From positions 1 through 35,786 of IMG/VR virus record IMGVR_UViG_3300046007_007724: a DNA stretch of 35,786 bases; one strand, written 5' to 3'. This DNA comes from a virus. A model generated the notes under the pieces. That model made no database searches. It saw nothing but the letters and a program-made list of their open reading frames with translations, and was not told where the DNA came from. The translations under genes and the position numbers were made by a program. The number at the start of each line of letters is the position of its first letter. Positions within the stretch are counted from its first letter, which is position 1. Positions 1 to 8,686 of the stretch are shown in pieces.

Positions 1-157
1 AGCCTCGGTCATCTGTGTTCCAATTGCTGATTGTAGCTACACCTGATGAATTACCAGCTGTATGATGTAGTACAATTTGTCGTTTTGCAACTTCTTGTTT
101 GAAGTATTGTGCTTCTGCTAATGGAACCTGTTTGATTTTTTTTAAATCTAAACTCAT
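1..157 (-). CDS. N-acetylmuramoyl-L-alanine amidase (endolysin), N-terminal part, cut by window edge
   Basis: Only the first 52 residues are in the window; the gene runs off the left edge. The readable protein begins MSLDLKKIKQVPLAEAQYF and contains the stretch RQIVLHHTAGNSSG. A hydrophobic strand followed by HHTAG is the first zinc-ligand region of the Amidase_2/PGRP fold, which cleaves the amide bond between N-acetylmuramate and L-alanine in peptidoglycan. The start codon overlaps the stop of the upstream holin gene as ATGA, so the two are probably translationally coupled as a lysis cassette. The remaining zinc ligands are outside the window, so enzyme activity is inferred from the first motif and the neighbour. 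Confidence 0.8.
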   Translation of the reverse strand, partial: MSLDLKKIKQVPLAEAQYFKQEVAKRQIVLHHTAGNSSGVATISNWNTDDRG

Positions 158-600
158 AACTCTATTTCTTTTTTGGTTTGACGTTCTCCTTTATGGAAGT
201 CAATTTTATCTAGTATTTGATTTAATAATGGAGATGGTATCCATCCTATCATTGATGCATTTTTCAATGCACTAATTATCTGAAATACGATGAATGGAAT
301 TAATATAGTTTCACTCAACCAACTAGTACCAGCAAATCCTTTTTCTACTAACAATAATACCGTTGTGAATATGATCCAAACAATTGCAGTTCTTAATACT
401 TTGAGTGCTTTAAAGGTTAAAAATCCTTCTCGTTTGATTCCGGCTAATACTCCGAAAAAGCCGTCAAGTAATACAACGGCGATTACGGATAAATATTGTT
501 CATAGTTATTCATTGTTAAATCGTAAAAATATGAACAAACGAATGTGATTGCTGTCGTAAACGAAAATGCTAATAATGGAATGGTTTTCATCTTTGGCAT
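154..600 (-). CDS. Phage holin, Phage_holin_4-like
   Basis: A 148-residue membrane protein with about three to four hydrophobic segments (near residues 6-24, 38-56, 70-86 and 94-112) and a highly charged C-terminus (HKGERQTKKEIEL). The motif DGFFGVLAGIKR after the second segment is typical of the Phage_holin_4 family. Holins open the inner membrane at the end of infection and let the endolysin reach the cell wall. The stop overlaps the ATG of the amidase gene. M4 (MKTIPLL) is an alternative start; neither start has a clear ribosome binding site. Confidence 0.8.
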   Translation of the reverse strand: MPKMKTIPLLAFSFTTAITFVCSYFYDLTMNNYEQYLSVIAVVLLDGFFGVLAGIKREGFLTFKALKVLRTAIVWIIFTTVLLLVEKGFAGTSWLSETILIPFIVFQIISALKNASMIGWIPSPLLNQILDKIDFHKGERQTKKEIEL

Positions 601-614
601 GGTTCTGTGGTTTT

Positions 615-661
615 ATGTAAGTAAACTATATTATCTATGTATAAATATGTATTACTTACAT
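615..661. repeat. 10-bp inverted repeat between glycosyltransferase and holin genes
   Basis: ATGTAAGTAA at 615-624 is perfectly inverted as TTACTTACAT at 652-661, with a 27-base AT-rich loop. It fills most of the 62-base gap in front of the holin. It lacks a GC-rich stem and a clear T-tract, so it does not look like a standard intrinsic terminator. It could be a weak attenuator or a dyad protein-binding site controlling the lysis genes; function is unknown. Confidence 0.5.
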
Positions 662-662
662 T

Positions 663-1418
663 TTACAAGTATTTTAAATTAGTGGTCACATCGTGTTTTA
701 TGTTAGCCCCCCATTTGTATTGTGCATATTGATGACCTGCAATTTCAGCATTTTTTCGTTTTTCACCATTTGTAGATATAGATGCAAAATGATAAAAATG
801 TAAATTCCAATTACGTATCATTTTTAATCCTGATAGTTGGCATTTTAAAAAGAAATCCCAATCAGCTACCATGCCTAATTCATAATTTTCATCCCAGCCG
901 CCAATTCGTATGAAATCTAATTTTGACATAAAGATTGGAAGTGTTGAACCACTTTCTTCTTGTTTATCGCCAGATGCATAGTGATAGTTAAACAACCAAA
1001 ATTTTTCTAAATCAAAAGTAGCAGGTTCTTGACCTAAATCTTCGATTATAAATTGCGAAAACATGCTAGGTATTGGTTCTATTTGATTTGGCGAAATTAC
1101 AGCGCCTTCTTGCCATTCTTCTTCTAATATTGTGTCCCACATATCCGGAAATACGTTATCATCATTCACAATAAGTATCTTGTCATGTTTAGCATTGTAT
1201 ACACCTAGGTTAGTTCCCCTACAAAGACCTTGATTTGTTTCTAAGTTCAAGACATCAATTGATTCAGACCATCGCTCTAAGACTTCTTTATTCAAGTCAT
1301 AGAACCCGTCAACTACTACTATAATCTGATTTTTATTTCGCTGACCTGTAACTGCAGAACGTAAACATAAATCCAACACGTCTGGACTTTTATATGTAGG
1401 TATTATTACTGATATCAT
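663..1418 (-). CDS. Family 2 glycosyltransferase (GT-A fold)
   Basis: A 251-residue protein opening with MISVIIPTYKSPDVLDLCL, the standard start of GT2 enzymes. NDDN at residues 85-88 stands where the metal-binding DxD usually lies, and ADWDFFLKC further on fits the acceptor-side ED/WD motif. GT2 enzymes transfer a sugar from a nucleotide-sugar with inversion. The donor and acceptor cannot be told from sequence. The start overlaps the stop of the upstream RgpF-like gene (ATGA). It is the last gene of the glycan block before the lysis genes. Confidence 0.82.
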   Translation of the reverse strand: MISVIIPTYKSPDVLDLCLRSAVTGQRNKNQIIVVVDGFYDLNKEVLERWSESIDVLNLETNQGLCRGTNLGVYNAKHDKILIVNDDNVFPDMWDTILEEEWQEGAVISPNQIEPIPSMFSQFIIEDLGQEPATFDLEKFWLFNYHYASGDKQEESGSTLPIFMSKLDFIRIGGWDENYELGMVADWDFFLKCQLSGLKMIRNWNLHFYHFASISTNGEKRKNAEIAGHQYAQYKWGANIKHDVTTNLKYL

Positions 1419-2110
1419 ATCGTTAAATATTGACCATTATATGTCTCAACTCCATATCCAATTACTCGTTCAAACCCATGGGCTAATGTTCCGCCTCGAG
1501 AATATCCTTCGGTAAATTCATTATAAAATGTTTCAAGATTTATGTTGTTAAATAATTTGTTTAAATAATTCGTTGTTACGATAAACATGGATCCTGCAAA
1601 AAAACATCCGTGATCGGTAACATTTAAAATCGTATTAACTTTTTCAATTGCAGGAACTGCTTCTATACGATTTGGATGATTATATGATTCTTTAAGTTTG
1701 TTATGAAAATGTGCAGCACTACCTGCCATGTATATATCTGGATTTAATTCCATATAATTAATTACATGTTGAAATTGATTTGTATCATGCAATATACAAT
1801 CAACTAAATCGCGACGCCACCAATCACCCAGGCCTGGCGAATGCAATGATTTTTTACTGTGGAGTTTCACGATATATTTATAGTCTGATAATTGTATTTT
1901 ATCGTATACATACACGAATGGTCCAAAGTCCATACCTCTATTTTCTACTACATATACTTTGTTAGCGTGAAGTTGTATATCAGCTGTATATTCAGTTTCT
2001 TCGTTAATTGAAACATATAAATGCGTTGTAGATGACAATACCGGCAAAATTTTTTCTTTAAATTCTGGCCAAAGATCTTGATAATATAAATGTAATACTA
2101 TTGCTATCAT
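1415..2110 (-). CDS. RgpF-like rhamnan synthesis / glycosyltransferase-associated protein
   Basis: 231 residues. ENRGMDFGPFVYVYD (residues 56-70) and VKLHSKKS (81-88) match the two hallmark motifs of the RgpF (rhamnan synthesis protein F) family, usually NRGxDxxP(F/L) and K(L/I)HTKKS. RgpF proteins act in assembly of rhamnose-containing polysaccharide chains in bacteria. Here it covers only the core of the family, shorter than typical bacterial members. ATGA overlaps tie it to genes on both sides. Activity on rhamnose is not shown by the sequence. Confidence 0.75.
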   Translation of the reverse strand: MIAIVLHLYYQDLWPEFKEKILPVLSSTTHLYVSINEETEYTADIQLHANKVYVVENRGMDFGPFVYVYDKIQLSDYKYIVKLHSKKSLHSPGLGDWWRRDLVDCILHDTNQFQHVINYMELNPDIYMAGSAAHFHNKLKESYNHPNRIEAVPAIEKVNTILNVTDHGCFFAGSMFIVTTNYLNKLFNNINLETFYNEFTEGYSRGGTLAHGFERVIGYGVETYNGQYLTI

Positions 2111-3489
2111 ATAATAAAATTTTCTGTGTGTCGATCATATCCAATATGTGCACAAGCTGTATTTTGTAACATTACTGCTAAATAATTAAATTTCATTGAA
2201 TGTTTAGAACATTCAATTTCATCTCCAAATTCTTGTACTCCATTCGGAAACATGTGTAGATAATCGGATTTTCTACGCAATCCAGGATTCCAACTATATC
2301 CAGTCCACGCGTCACGCCACCATGGAATTTTTTTAAAATTTGTAAAATTTAATGTTGAATATGTTTGATCTTCTGGTTTATGTGGAGTATCATATATATG
2401 TCGTATTTGTATTTGATGTACGTGTTCATGTTCTAATAATATCGATAACGAATCTTCAACTACTGTTGGATTTGCGTCAAATTTCCAATCATCTTCACAA
2501 TGAAATATGTATGGCGAAGACACCGTTGCATATAATTTATCAATTGTACGACATAATCCTAACTTTGGGTTATTTTGAATTATTTTGAATTTATCGCCCC
2601 ATCGTTCTATTAATTGCATATAAACTTCATTATTTCCCGAATCATCTGACATTATGTATTCTTTAAATGGATACTTACAAATATCAAAAAAGCTAGTTAA
2701 TGTTTGTTCTAATAAATCTAAACGATTACATGTTGTTATCACAAATGATACATCATGATGCTGCGTAATTATCGATTGTTTATTTTTATAAAGTTCAGAA
2801 AATTCAGAATATTGTTCATTTTCAGTCATATTATAGTGCCAACCCCATTTACTAGATTTATTTATAGAACTTAATGTTTTTCCATAAGTTGAATTTTTAT
2901 TGTATCGATAATCAAACCCTAAATTTTTATAATGTAATAATTTTAAATCAGTGCCCGTATATATTTGTATATTATCACCAATTGGGTTTGATTCATGTGC
3001 TCCAATTCCATAATTAATATCCGTAACTGTACGAGGGTTGAATATTATACTTTTAGAATAATTTTTACAATATTCGCCTGATGTGACTTGTTCTGTTATT
3101 AATTTTGTATAATCTTCTGGAAAATAATTTGATATCATATTATAACCTGTTGGATAGTATACATCAAATTTTGTTGTAGACAAAAATTCTATTAGATTCT
3201 CATGATATAAAAATTCATCCGAATCAATAACAATTACAAAATCAACATCGTTACCTTTCCAACATGTATTTTTTATTTGAACATAAATATCATCACGTAT
3301 TTCTCCATTCGTAGAATATGAAATAATTTCAGTTTCGCACCCAACAAAGTTATTAATAATATCAATTGTATTATCGGTAGATTCATTATCATAAAATGTA
3401 ATTTTTTGACAAAATCTTGAATAATAATTTAATAAATGAGGCATAATCAATTCCTCATTTTTACAAATTACGTATGCGTGTATTTTCAT
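2107..3489 (-). CDS. Two-domain glycosyltransferase (GT92/GT2-like plus GT2)
   Basis: 460 residues with two separate GT-A-like domains. The first (about 1-235) starts HAYVICKNEELIMPHLLNYY and has IDSDEF at 88-93, as in the glycosyltransferase family 92 / DUF23 group. The second (about 245-460) starts SFVITTCNRLDLLEQTL and has a DxD-type EDDW at 332-335. Two catalytic units in one chain suggest two consecutive sugar additions or one active and one accessory domain. It overlaps both neighbours by ATGA. Codon use is strongly AT-biased like the adjacent genes. Confidence 0.78.
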   Translation of the reverse strand: MKIHAYVICKNEELIMPHLLNYYSRFCQKITFYDNESTDNTIDIINNFVGCETEIISYSTNGEIRDDIYVQIKNTCWKGNDVDFVIVIDSDEFLYHENLIEFLSTTKFDVYYPTGYNMISNYFPEDYTKLITEQVTSGEYCKNYSKSIIFNPRTVTDINYGIGAHESNPIGDNIQIYTGTDLKLLHYKNLGFDYRYNKNSTYGKTLSSINKSSKWGWHYNMTENEQYSEFSELYKNKQSIITQHHDVSFVITTCNRLDLLEQTLTSFFDICKYPFKEYIMSDDSGNNEVYMQLIERWGDKFKIIQNNPKLGLCRTIDKLYATVSSPYIFHCEDDWKFDANPTVVEDSLSILLEHEHVHQIQIRHIYDTPHKPEDQTYSTLNFTNFKKIPWWRDAWTGYSWNPGLRRKSDYLHMFPNGVQEFGDEIECSKHSMKFNYLAVMLQNTACAHIGYDRHTENFII

Positions 3490-4196
3490 ATTATTAATTT
3501 AAAATTTTTATTTACAAATTCTAAGATTCCATCAAAATTATTTTCTCGAGGTAATCTAGGATATATACACACATTTGAAGCTTTTATCGGTAACGTTTCA
3601 ATTAAAAATAAATTAGAAGTTGATACAGTATAAATCTGTTCTGCATTTTCTATTATTTTAGCCCAATCTAACATAGTATAACCGGGAACTTTATTCATAT
3701 ATACTATTTGATAGTTTTCTGGATTATTTAGTTGTATATCTAAAACGCCATCACTCCACATATTATTTACTAGAATATATTTTGAATCACTCACGCACAA
3801 ATTAAATAACGAAGCTTCTCGTTCTAAGTTTCGTATCCAAGTCATCGTTTTCCAAGAATCTAATGATAAATTTACCATTCGATATTTATCTAGCATTGTA
3901 TGAAATTGATCTGAATAATCATGTGGGTGTAGCCCTCTAACAATTGGATTAGCAAATCGCAAAGGTACGTGAATTTCATTTTCAGAGACATGTCCAAAAA
4001 AAGTACTTTCATAAGGAAATTGATATTGAGACCAATCTACAAATTTAATATATGGAAAATATTCTTGTAACCACATAAATTCATTTAATATTGGCCATAT
4101 AATTTCATTTGCACCATTATTATAATAATGTTTTGCAATTGGCTCGCAAAATAAAATATCACCTAAGCCTTGAAATTGATTGAAAACGTATTTCAT
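3486..4196 (-). CDS. GT-B-like (family 9 / heptosyltransferase-like) glycosyltransferase
   Basis: 236 residues. The N-terminus MKYVFNQFQGLGDILFCEPIA carries GLGDILF (10-16), the conserved opening of heptosyltransferase-like GT-B enzymes. A late segment, IIENAEQIYTVSTSNLFLIETL, resembles the donor-site region in which an NDSGxxH-type motif usually sits, here written as VSTSNLFL. It is shorter than typical family 9 enzymes (about 330 residues). Sugar specificity is unknown. It overlaps both neighbours by four bases. Confidence 0.6.
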   Translation of the reverse strand: MKYVFNQFQGLGDILFCEPIAKHYYNNGANEIIWPILNEFMWLQEYFPYIKFVDWSQYQFPYESTFFGHVSENEIHVPLRFANPIVRGLHPHDYSDQFHTMLDKYRMVNLSLDSWKTMTWIRNLEREASLFNLCVSDSKYILVNNMWSDGVLDIQLNNPENYQIVYMNKVPGYTMLDWAKIIENAEQIYTVSTSNLFLIETLPIKASNVCIYPRLPRENNFDGILEFVNKNFKLII

Positions 4197-4684
4197 TGTT
4201 TTTGTCCCATAACCATGAATGCATTATTCAAATCAATTCCTGATTTAAAAATATTTTTAAATCCGTTATCTTTCATATAATCTGCAATGATATCTGGCGT
4301 GAATATATTCACATGTTTTCTGTTATGCCATGGTCTCCAATATGTCTGGGAATAATCAGGTAAATAAAGAAATAAAGTTCCTCCCGATTTCAATTTTAAT
4401 GTCCAATAATCGAGTACGTCAACCCAATTAAGTAAGTGTTCTAAACAATGTGAGCTAAACACATAATCTAAATCAATCCATGGAAAATTTAATGCATCAT
4501 ATTCATTAATTTCTGGATCTACTGCGTATGCGCCTGGATATTTCCATTCTTCTCGGTTACATCCAACATCAACTCCAACACCGGTGCAAACATGTTTGGC
4601 AAATGGTATTGCAAATTGCGCTGCATTTCCTTCTGATTGGAAACTAGGATATAAATTTTCTAAATGTTTTATTGTAGGTATCAT
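4193..4684 (-). CDS. Class I SAM-dependent methyltransferase
   Basis: 163 residues. GVGVDVGC (35-42) is motif I for S-adenosylmethionine, SSHCLEHLLNW (about 77-87) matches the conserved acidic/His motif of Methyltransf_11 proteins, and LKSGGTLFLYLPDY is the strand-4 to strand-5 region. Placed between glycosyltransferase genes with ATGA overlaps on both sides, it most likely methylates a sugar or glycan intermediate. A DNA or protein substrate cannot be excluded. Confidence 0.78.
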   Translation of the reverse strand: MIPTIKHLENLYPSFQSEGNAAQFAIPFAKHVCTGVGVDVGCNREEWKYPGAYAVDPEINEYDALNFPWIDLDYVFSSHCLEHLLNWVDVLDYWTLKLKSGGTLFLYLPDYSQTYWRPWHNRKHVNIFTPDIIADYMKDNGFKNIFKSGIDLNNAFMVMGQKQ

Positions 4685-5307
4685 AATGTTTCGTAAAGAT
4701 TATTTTGACGTTCTTGTTTTGCAATATCTTTAACGTGTATCAATGCAAACTCTTCAATGTCTGCTGGAAGATTTGCTTCAAATTGAAATCCTGTTAAAGT
4801 CTCATGTACACGGCCAGTCCATGTAATCTCCGGAATATTTTTACAAATTCTAGTTTGATAATCCGGATAATTGATACGTTTAAACACATCAACCTGCCAA
4901 CCCCATTTTGCAACATGTTCTTCGGTAATGCCATTAACTCGATTAACACGCGGAACGCGAATCATGTCTGGCTTCGTATTAATTGATAATGCATCAGGCA
5001 AAATTCGCATAAAATAATCCGTAACCATTTCATCTGCATCTAAGAATACAACGTAATCGCCTGTACATAATGATTTCAATTGATTTTTCCAAGCCGCAAA
5101 ATCTCCAGCAAATTTACCTTTATGCCAAGCAAATTCTCCGTTAACGGAATGTGAACGCAAATAGTTTTCAATCTCAGGATCACCATTTGCTTCATCGTAT
5201 AAAACCACAATGTTGTCTTGTGGTCTTTTTGTTTTTAATAACTGTGTAACAAGTCTTTGAATTTCAATGAACTCGTTGCATACAGTAACGGCATAACTTA
5301 TTTTCAT
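4681..5307 (-). CDS. Family 2 glycosyltransferase
   Basis: 208 residues, opening MKISYAVTVCNEFIEIQRLV, with the metal-binding motif FLDADEM (88-94) that is typical of GT2 enzymes of the lipopolysaccharide-core type. The size is that of a bare GT-A catalytic domain without membrane anchor. It is the first gene of a tight ATGA-overlapping run that continues to position 663, and a sigma70-like promoter lies just upstream, so this run is probably one transcription unit. Confidence 0.8.
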   Translation of the reverse strand: MKISYAVTVCNEFIEIQRLVTQLLKTKRPQDNIVVLYDEANGDPEIENYLRSHSVNGEFAWHKGKFAGDFAAWKNQLKSLCTGDYVVFLDADEMVTDYFMRILPDALSINTKPDMIRVPRVNRVNGITEEHVAKWGWQVDVFKRINYPDYQTRICKNIPEITWTGRVHETLTGFQFEANLPADIEEFALIHVKDIAKQERQNNLYETL

Positions 5308-5319
5308 ATCTTTTTATTT

Positions 5320-5348
5320 ATAATAAATATTTAATGATTAATTTCCAA
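5320..5348 (-). promoter_or_regulatory. Sigma70-like promoter for glycosyltransferase run
   Basis: On the minus strand: -35 TTGGAA (5343-5348), 17-bp spacer, -10 TATTAT (5320-5325). The -35 box lies in the last codons of the upstream glycosyltransferase gene. The -10 ends 12 bases before the next ATG, so the 5' leader would be only a few bases. Part of a set of eight similar sites in the window. Confidence 0.45.
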
Positions 5349-6579
5349 CCTTTTGCAATTTAGGCAATTTCAATTCAATTGCTTTTGGTATGCTTTGTAA
5401 TTCAGTGTCTACAATACCAAGTACTTGTTCATACACTGCGGCTACTGCTGTTTTAGTAAATGTTGAATTAACGAAATAACGTTGACGTTTTGCAAGTTCT
5501 AACCACTTTTTATTGTTTTTATATACTTCTTGCATCATTTTTCCAGCATATCCGTAATCAGGAGTAAACCATTTTGCTTCAGCAATTAAAAACTCATTTT
5601 GTGCTGAAGGATGTATCGGAGTCAATTGACCTGGTAATGCACAAATGAAATCTTTCTTTAAGAAATCAGCTTGTCCTGAATAATGTGGTGCAATGATTGG
5701 TTTGCTTGTAGTAGAAAACTCTAATAATGGTCTTCCGAACCCTTCTGCTTTTGTAAATGATATCATAGCTTTAACTTTCTTATGATTATACAAAGCATTC
5801 ATTTCTGCATCAGTTAATTCGCCATGAACCAAATATACGTTTGGCAATTTTGATTTTGCAAACATGTCTCGCAGTTGATTGATTCGATTTTCAATATCCA
5901 TTCGATCCATGATGCTATATGTGGCACCACTTGTTTTTAAAATTAATGCCGGAGCGTTTTTTGTATCTTTGAATGTATTGAAGAAACAATGTAATAATCC
6001 ACCAATGTTTTTTCTATCTTCGCCAGCTTGTCCCGATAACCAATGTCCAACCGATAAAAATGCAAATGATTCGTCAATCATATCCAAATCTGAGATAGTT
6101 TCGGTTACATTTGTATTCGTATATACAGTTTCATCGAAATATTCTGGTATAACCACAATACGTGTTGTTATTGCTTTATTTTTTTGTTTTGATGTGCTTT
6201 CAAATACCGTTTTAGTAAATTCCGATGGAACGATTACTAATTGCATTGCATTAAGATTATCAATCCACGCTTCCGGGCAAACATCGCCTTCGGTTCCTGC
6301 TGTTACTCCAATATTGTATTTTCCAATCGGCTGAAATTCATTTGGAACTGAAATTTGTATCCAAACGTCTGGTTGCTCAGTTAATGGCAACGGAATAATA
6401 CGTAATTGAAAATCTGTTGAAATTGGATATGTCATTGGAGTATGACCCCATGGCAATGATAACAATTTAACGTCCCATTCAGAACCTCGTTGTTCTATAA
6501 TATTTGTTATGACTTCTCGTGCGTGATGTCCGTAACCTGATTGTGTCGCGACTGGCGATGCTATAACTACTTTTCTCAT
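5338..6579 (-). CDS. Family 4 glycosyltransferase (GT-B fold)
   Basis: 413 residues. The N-terminal half has GYGHHAREV (15-23), a donor-loop region common in GT-B enzymes. The C-terminal domain carries LSVGHWLSGQAGEDRKNIGGLL and the diagnostic EGFGRPLLE (279-287), the E-x7-E signature of GT4 retaining glycosyltransferases that binds the nucleotide-sugar. Its start overlaps the stop of the next upstream GT4 gene by one base (6579). The two adjacent GT4 genes are different proteins, not a recent duplicate. Confidence 0.85.
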   Translation of the reverse strand: MRKVVIASPVATQSGYGHHAREVITNIIEQRGSEWDVKLLSLPWGHTPMTYPISTDFQLRIIPLPLTEQPDVWIQISVPNEFQPIGKYNIGVTAGTEGDVCPEAWIDNLNAMQLVIVPSEFTKTVFESTSKQKNKAITTRIVVIPEYFDETVYTNTNVTETISDLDMIDESFAFLSVGHWLSGQAGEDRKNIGGLLHCFFNTFKDTKNAPALILKTSGATYSIMDRMDIENRINQLRDMFAKSKLPNVYLVHGELTDAEMNALYNHKKVKAMISFTKAEGFGRPLLEFSTTSKPIIAPHYSGQADFLKKDFICALPGQLTPIHPSAQNEFLIAEAKWFTPDYGYAGKMMQEVYKNNKKWLELAKRQRYFVNSTFTKTAVAAVYEQVLGIVDTELQSIPKAIELKLPKLQKVGN

Positions 6580-8039
6580 TATTCTACTATTCCTGTTCGT
6601 TCGTAACTTAGTGGTTGTGTTTTTGTTATGGTATATAACGGTCTGTATTCTCTGTTCATTACAAACAAATTGCGATACATGTTAATCATTTTGTTGCCCA
6701 TTTGTTCCGCAGTTAATCCATTACGCAATGACCATTCTCTTCCCTCTTTACCCATATCTTCGCGAAGTGTTTCAGGCGTATTGTACCAATAACGTATTGC
6801 ATCTGCAACATCTTCATAACGAACTCGGTCATCGAAAATATATGGGGTTGCCGGCGAACCTTGCAATGATCTATTACTCGGAAATACTGGTTTTACCCAT
6901 ATTCCATGCAATTTGTATTTGCCGGTATGGTTTGTTGCAAATTCACCATCAAAGCGAATCCATTCATCATTTTCATCAACAAATCCGCATTGATCTTGCA
7001 ATCCACCGGTTACATTGTTAATAATTGGAGTGCCGGCTAACATTGATTCTGTTGAACTTAGTCCCCAACCTTCATTTGATCCGATGTTTATTGTAACATC
7101 AACTACATTGTATAATGCATTAAGTTCCGGTGCTGACATTTTTGCTTCTGAAAACAATACTTTACACTTAGGTGCCAATGTTTTCCAAATTGCACGTAAA
7201 TCAGTACCATTATCGTCAACAACTTGTGTATGCATTAATAAGGCAACGCGATTTTTTTGTTCTTCAGGTAAACGATCAACAAAAGTTTTAAATGCTAATA
7301 TTACATCACCTGGTTGTTTTCTTCGAATATTTCTATTGTTCCAAAATACCACAAAATCGACACCATTTGCACGTTTTACTTGGTCATACATTTTAACGTA
7401 TAATGGATCTGTGTTTGCTAACGGTTTATATACATTATGATTCAATCCATGCGGTACATACCCAGTTAATACTTGGTTCCATTTTTTATCTACCGGTAAT
7501 GAATCACCTTCATCATAATTAATGACACCGAAGCCGTTCTGTTTAAGTACTTCTCTATGTATATTGTCGGATTGTTTGCTAATTCCCATGATCATATCAC
7601 AACTACCATAAAACGGCGCGTTCCACATTGGATACGGTAAATCGTCCCAAATAGAATAATATGTAATTGGAATATTAAATGTTGTTTTTATTTCATGTTC
7701 CAATGCATACAACCAAGTCCAATAACGAGGGTCTGTAAAATGTAATATTGCATCCGGCTGTTCTTGATTTAAAATTGCAAATAGAATGTTCCTATCGCCA
7801 TAACCATTCCATGGAATCAATTTAACTGTTGCATCGACAATTCCAGTTTCTGCAATTACATCTGGCGAAAGATCAAATGCCTTTCCGGCATCTGGGTGAT
7901 TGATTGCTGCTCCCAATTGAACCCAATCAAACTCTTTAACTGTGTTTAAGATAATTTCTTTACTAACGGTACCGATACCAGATGGTAAACGAAAATCATC
8001 ACCTAATAATAGGATTTTTTTCTTTTTTGATAACTCCAT
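6579..8039 (-). CDS. Family 4 glycosyltransferase (GT-B fold)
   Basis: 486 residues. The N-terminus KKILLLGDDFRLPSGIGTVS has the glycine-rich loop of GT-B enzymes. WNNRNIRRKQPGD (233-245) and NEGWGLSSTESMLAG (322-336) form the nucleotide-sugar site with the E-x7-E signature. ATG follows a good ribosome binding site, AAGGAAA. A promoter lies just upstream. The gene probably starts the glycan operon that continues to position 663. Confidence 0.85.
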   Translation of the reverse strand: MELSKKKKILLLGDDFRLPSGIGTVSKEIILNTVKEFDWVQLGAAINHPDAGKAFDLSPDVIAETGIVDATVKLIPWNGYGDRNILFAILNQEQPDAILHFTDPRYWTWLYALEHEIKTTFNIPITYYSIWDDLPYPMWNAPFYGSCDMIMGISKQSDNIHREVLKQNGFGVINYDEGDSLPVDKKWNQVLTGYVPHGLNHNVYKPLANTDPLYVKMYDQVKRANGVDFVVFWNNRNIRRKQPGDVILAFKTFVDRLPEEQKNRVALLMHTQVVDDNGTDLRAIWKTLAPKCKVLFSEAKMSAPELNALYNVVDVTINIGSNEGWGLSSTESMLAGTPIINNVTGGLQDQCGFVDENDEWIRFDGEFATNHTGKYKLHGIWVKPVFPSNRSLQGSPATPYIFDDRVRYEDVADAIRYWYNTPETLREDMGKEGREWSLRNGLTAEQMGNKMINMYRNLFVMNREYRPLYTITKTQPLSYERTGIVE

Positions 8040-8057
8040 GTATTTCCTTATAACTTT

Positions 8058-8086
8058 ATTATAAATATATTATCCTAAAATAACAA
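8058..8086 (-). promoter_or_regulatory. Sigma70-like promoter before GT4 gene
   Basis: Minus strand: -35 TTGTTA (8081-8086), 17-bp spacer, -10 TATAAT (8058-8063). The -35 overlaps the final codons of the SLOG gene. The distance from the -10 to the ATG is 18 bases, which leaves room for the AAGGAAA ribosome binding site. Confidence 0.45.
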
Positions 8087-8474
8087 CCGGTTTTTGTAAT
8101 TTGTTAACATTGGAATATGCCGTTTTCAATACAGGATCCAATTTAGCTTCATTTGACATTATAATCATGTAATCACATCGTTGCGCAATTAATTTCATGC
8201 GATGATGTAATTGACTAAAATGATATGGCTTTCCGTAATAAGCCTCAGGCATTGCTGAATATATATTGTATCCTGAAAATGAAGGATTATATTCTTCATA
8301 TTGAATGCCAAATTCCACTGCATATTTTTTAACCATGTGATTCGCTCCTTCATTTCCGCCTGCTCCTATAACAATTAATTCGGTACCGAATCTGGCTTTA
8401 AGTTGTTGTAAGGTTTCTTGAACTTTTCTTCGGTTTTGCCATCCAGTGTTTCCAATTACTGCAATTTTATTCAT
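8070..8474 (-). CDS. SLOG-domain protein, YspA/DUF2493-like
   Basis: 134 residues forming a compact Rossmann-like domain. IAVIGNTGWQNRRKVQETL at the start and VIGAGGNEGANHMVKKYAVEFGI (about 36-58) match the SLOG pattern GGAxGAD-x2-A-x2-YA found in YspA/DUF2493 proteins. SLOG domains bind nucleotide-derived ligands; some SLOG families are sensors in defence systems and others are nucleosidases or transferases. The usual GAD Asp is Asn here (GAN). Role in this phage unknown. ATGA overlap with the upstream 71-residue gene. Confidence 0.6.
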   Translation of the reverse strand: MNKIAVIGNTGWQNRRKVQETLQQLKARFGTELIVIGAGGNEGANHMVKKYAVEFGIQYEEYNPSFSGYNIYSAMPEAYYGKPYHFSQLHHRMKLIAQRCDYMIIMSNEAKLDPVLKTAYSNVNKLQKPVVILG

Positions 8475-8686
8475 CGTTTTTCATATAAAAATTTAACGCC
8501 TTTTGGATAATACCCATACACCGTACGTAACATGGATTCTAACATTTCGCGGTTCTTTTTATGATTTGGATCGTTGATATCAGTACACAATTTATATTCC
8601 ATTGTTTCCCAACGTTTACCACCCCACGTTTTGTGGTTTTCTATATCAAACTGATATACGTATACATGTTCGTGCGTGTATTTCAT
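8471..8686 (-). CDS. Small protein of unknown function
   Basis: 71 residues, soluble, rich in aromatic and charged residues (MKYTHEHVYVYQFDIENHKTW), with no motif I recognise. It is held between the nuclease gene and the SLOG gene by ATGA overlaps on both sides, so it is very likely a real translated gene in the operon starting at 9639. Confidence 0.65.
   Translation of the reverse strand: MKYTHEHVYVYQFDIENHKTWGGKRWETMEYKLCTDINDPNHKKNREMLESMLRTVYGYYPKGVKFLYEKR

Noticed and set aside
5311-5326. T4 late promoter TATAAATA before the gene at 5307
   Set aside because: The sequence is there on the minus strand but ends only a few bases from the ATG; the sigma70-like match at 5320-5348 explains the gap better and recurs elsewhere.
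5879-6334. Plus-strand open frames such as 5879-6334, 19712-20131 and 7015-7440
   Set aside because: They lie opposite well-supported minus-strand genes, have no recognisable protein features, and would need transcription against the whole window.
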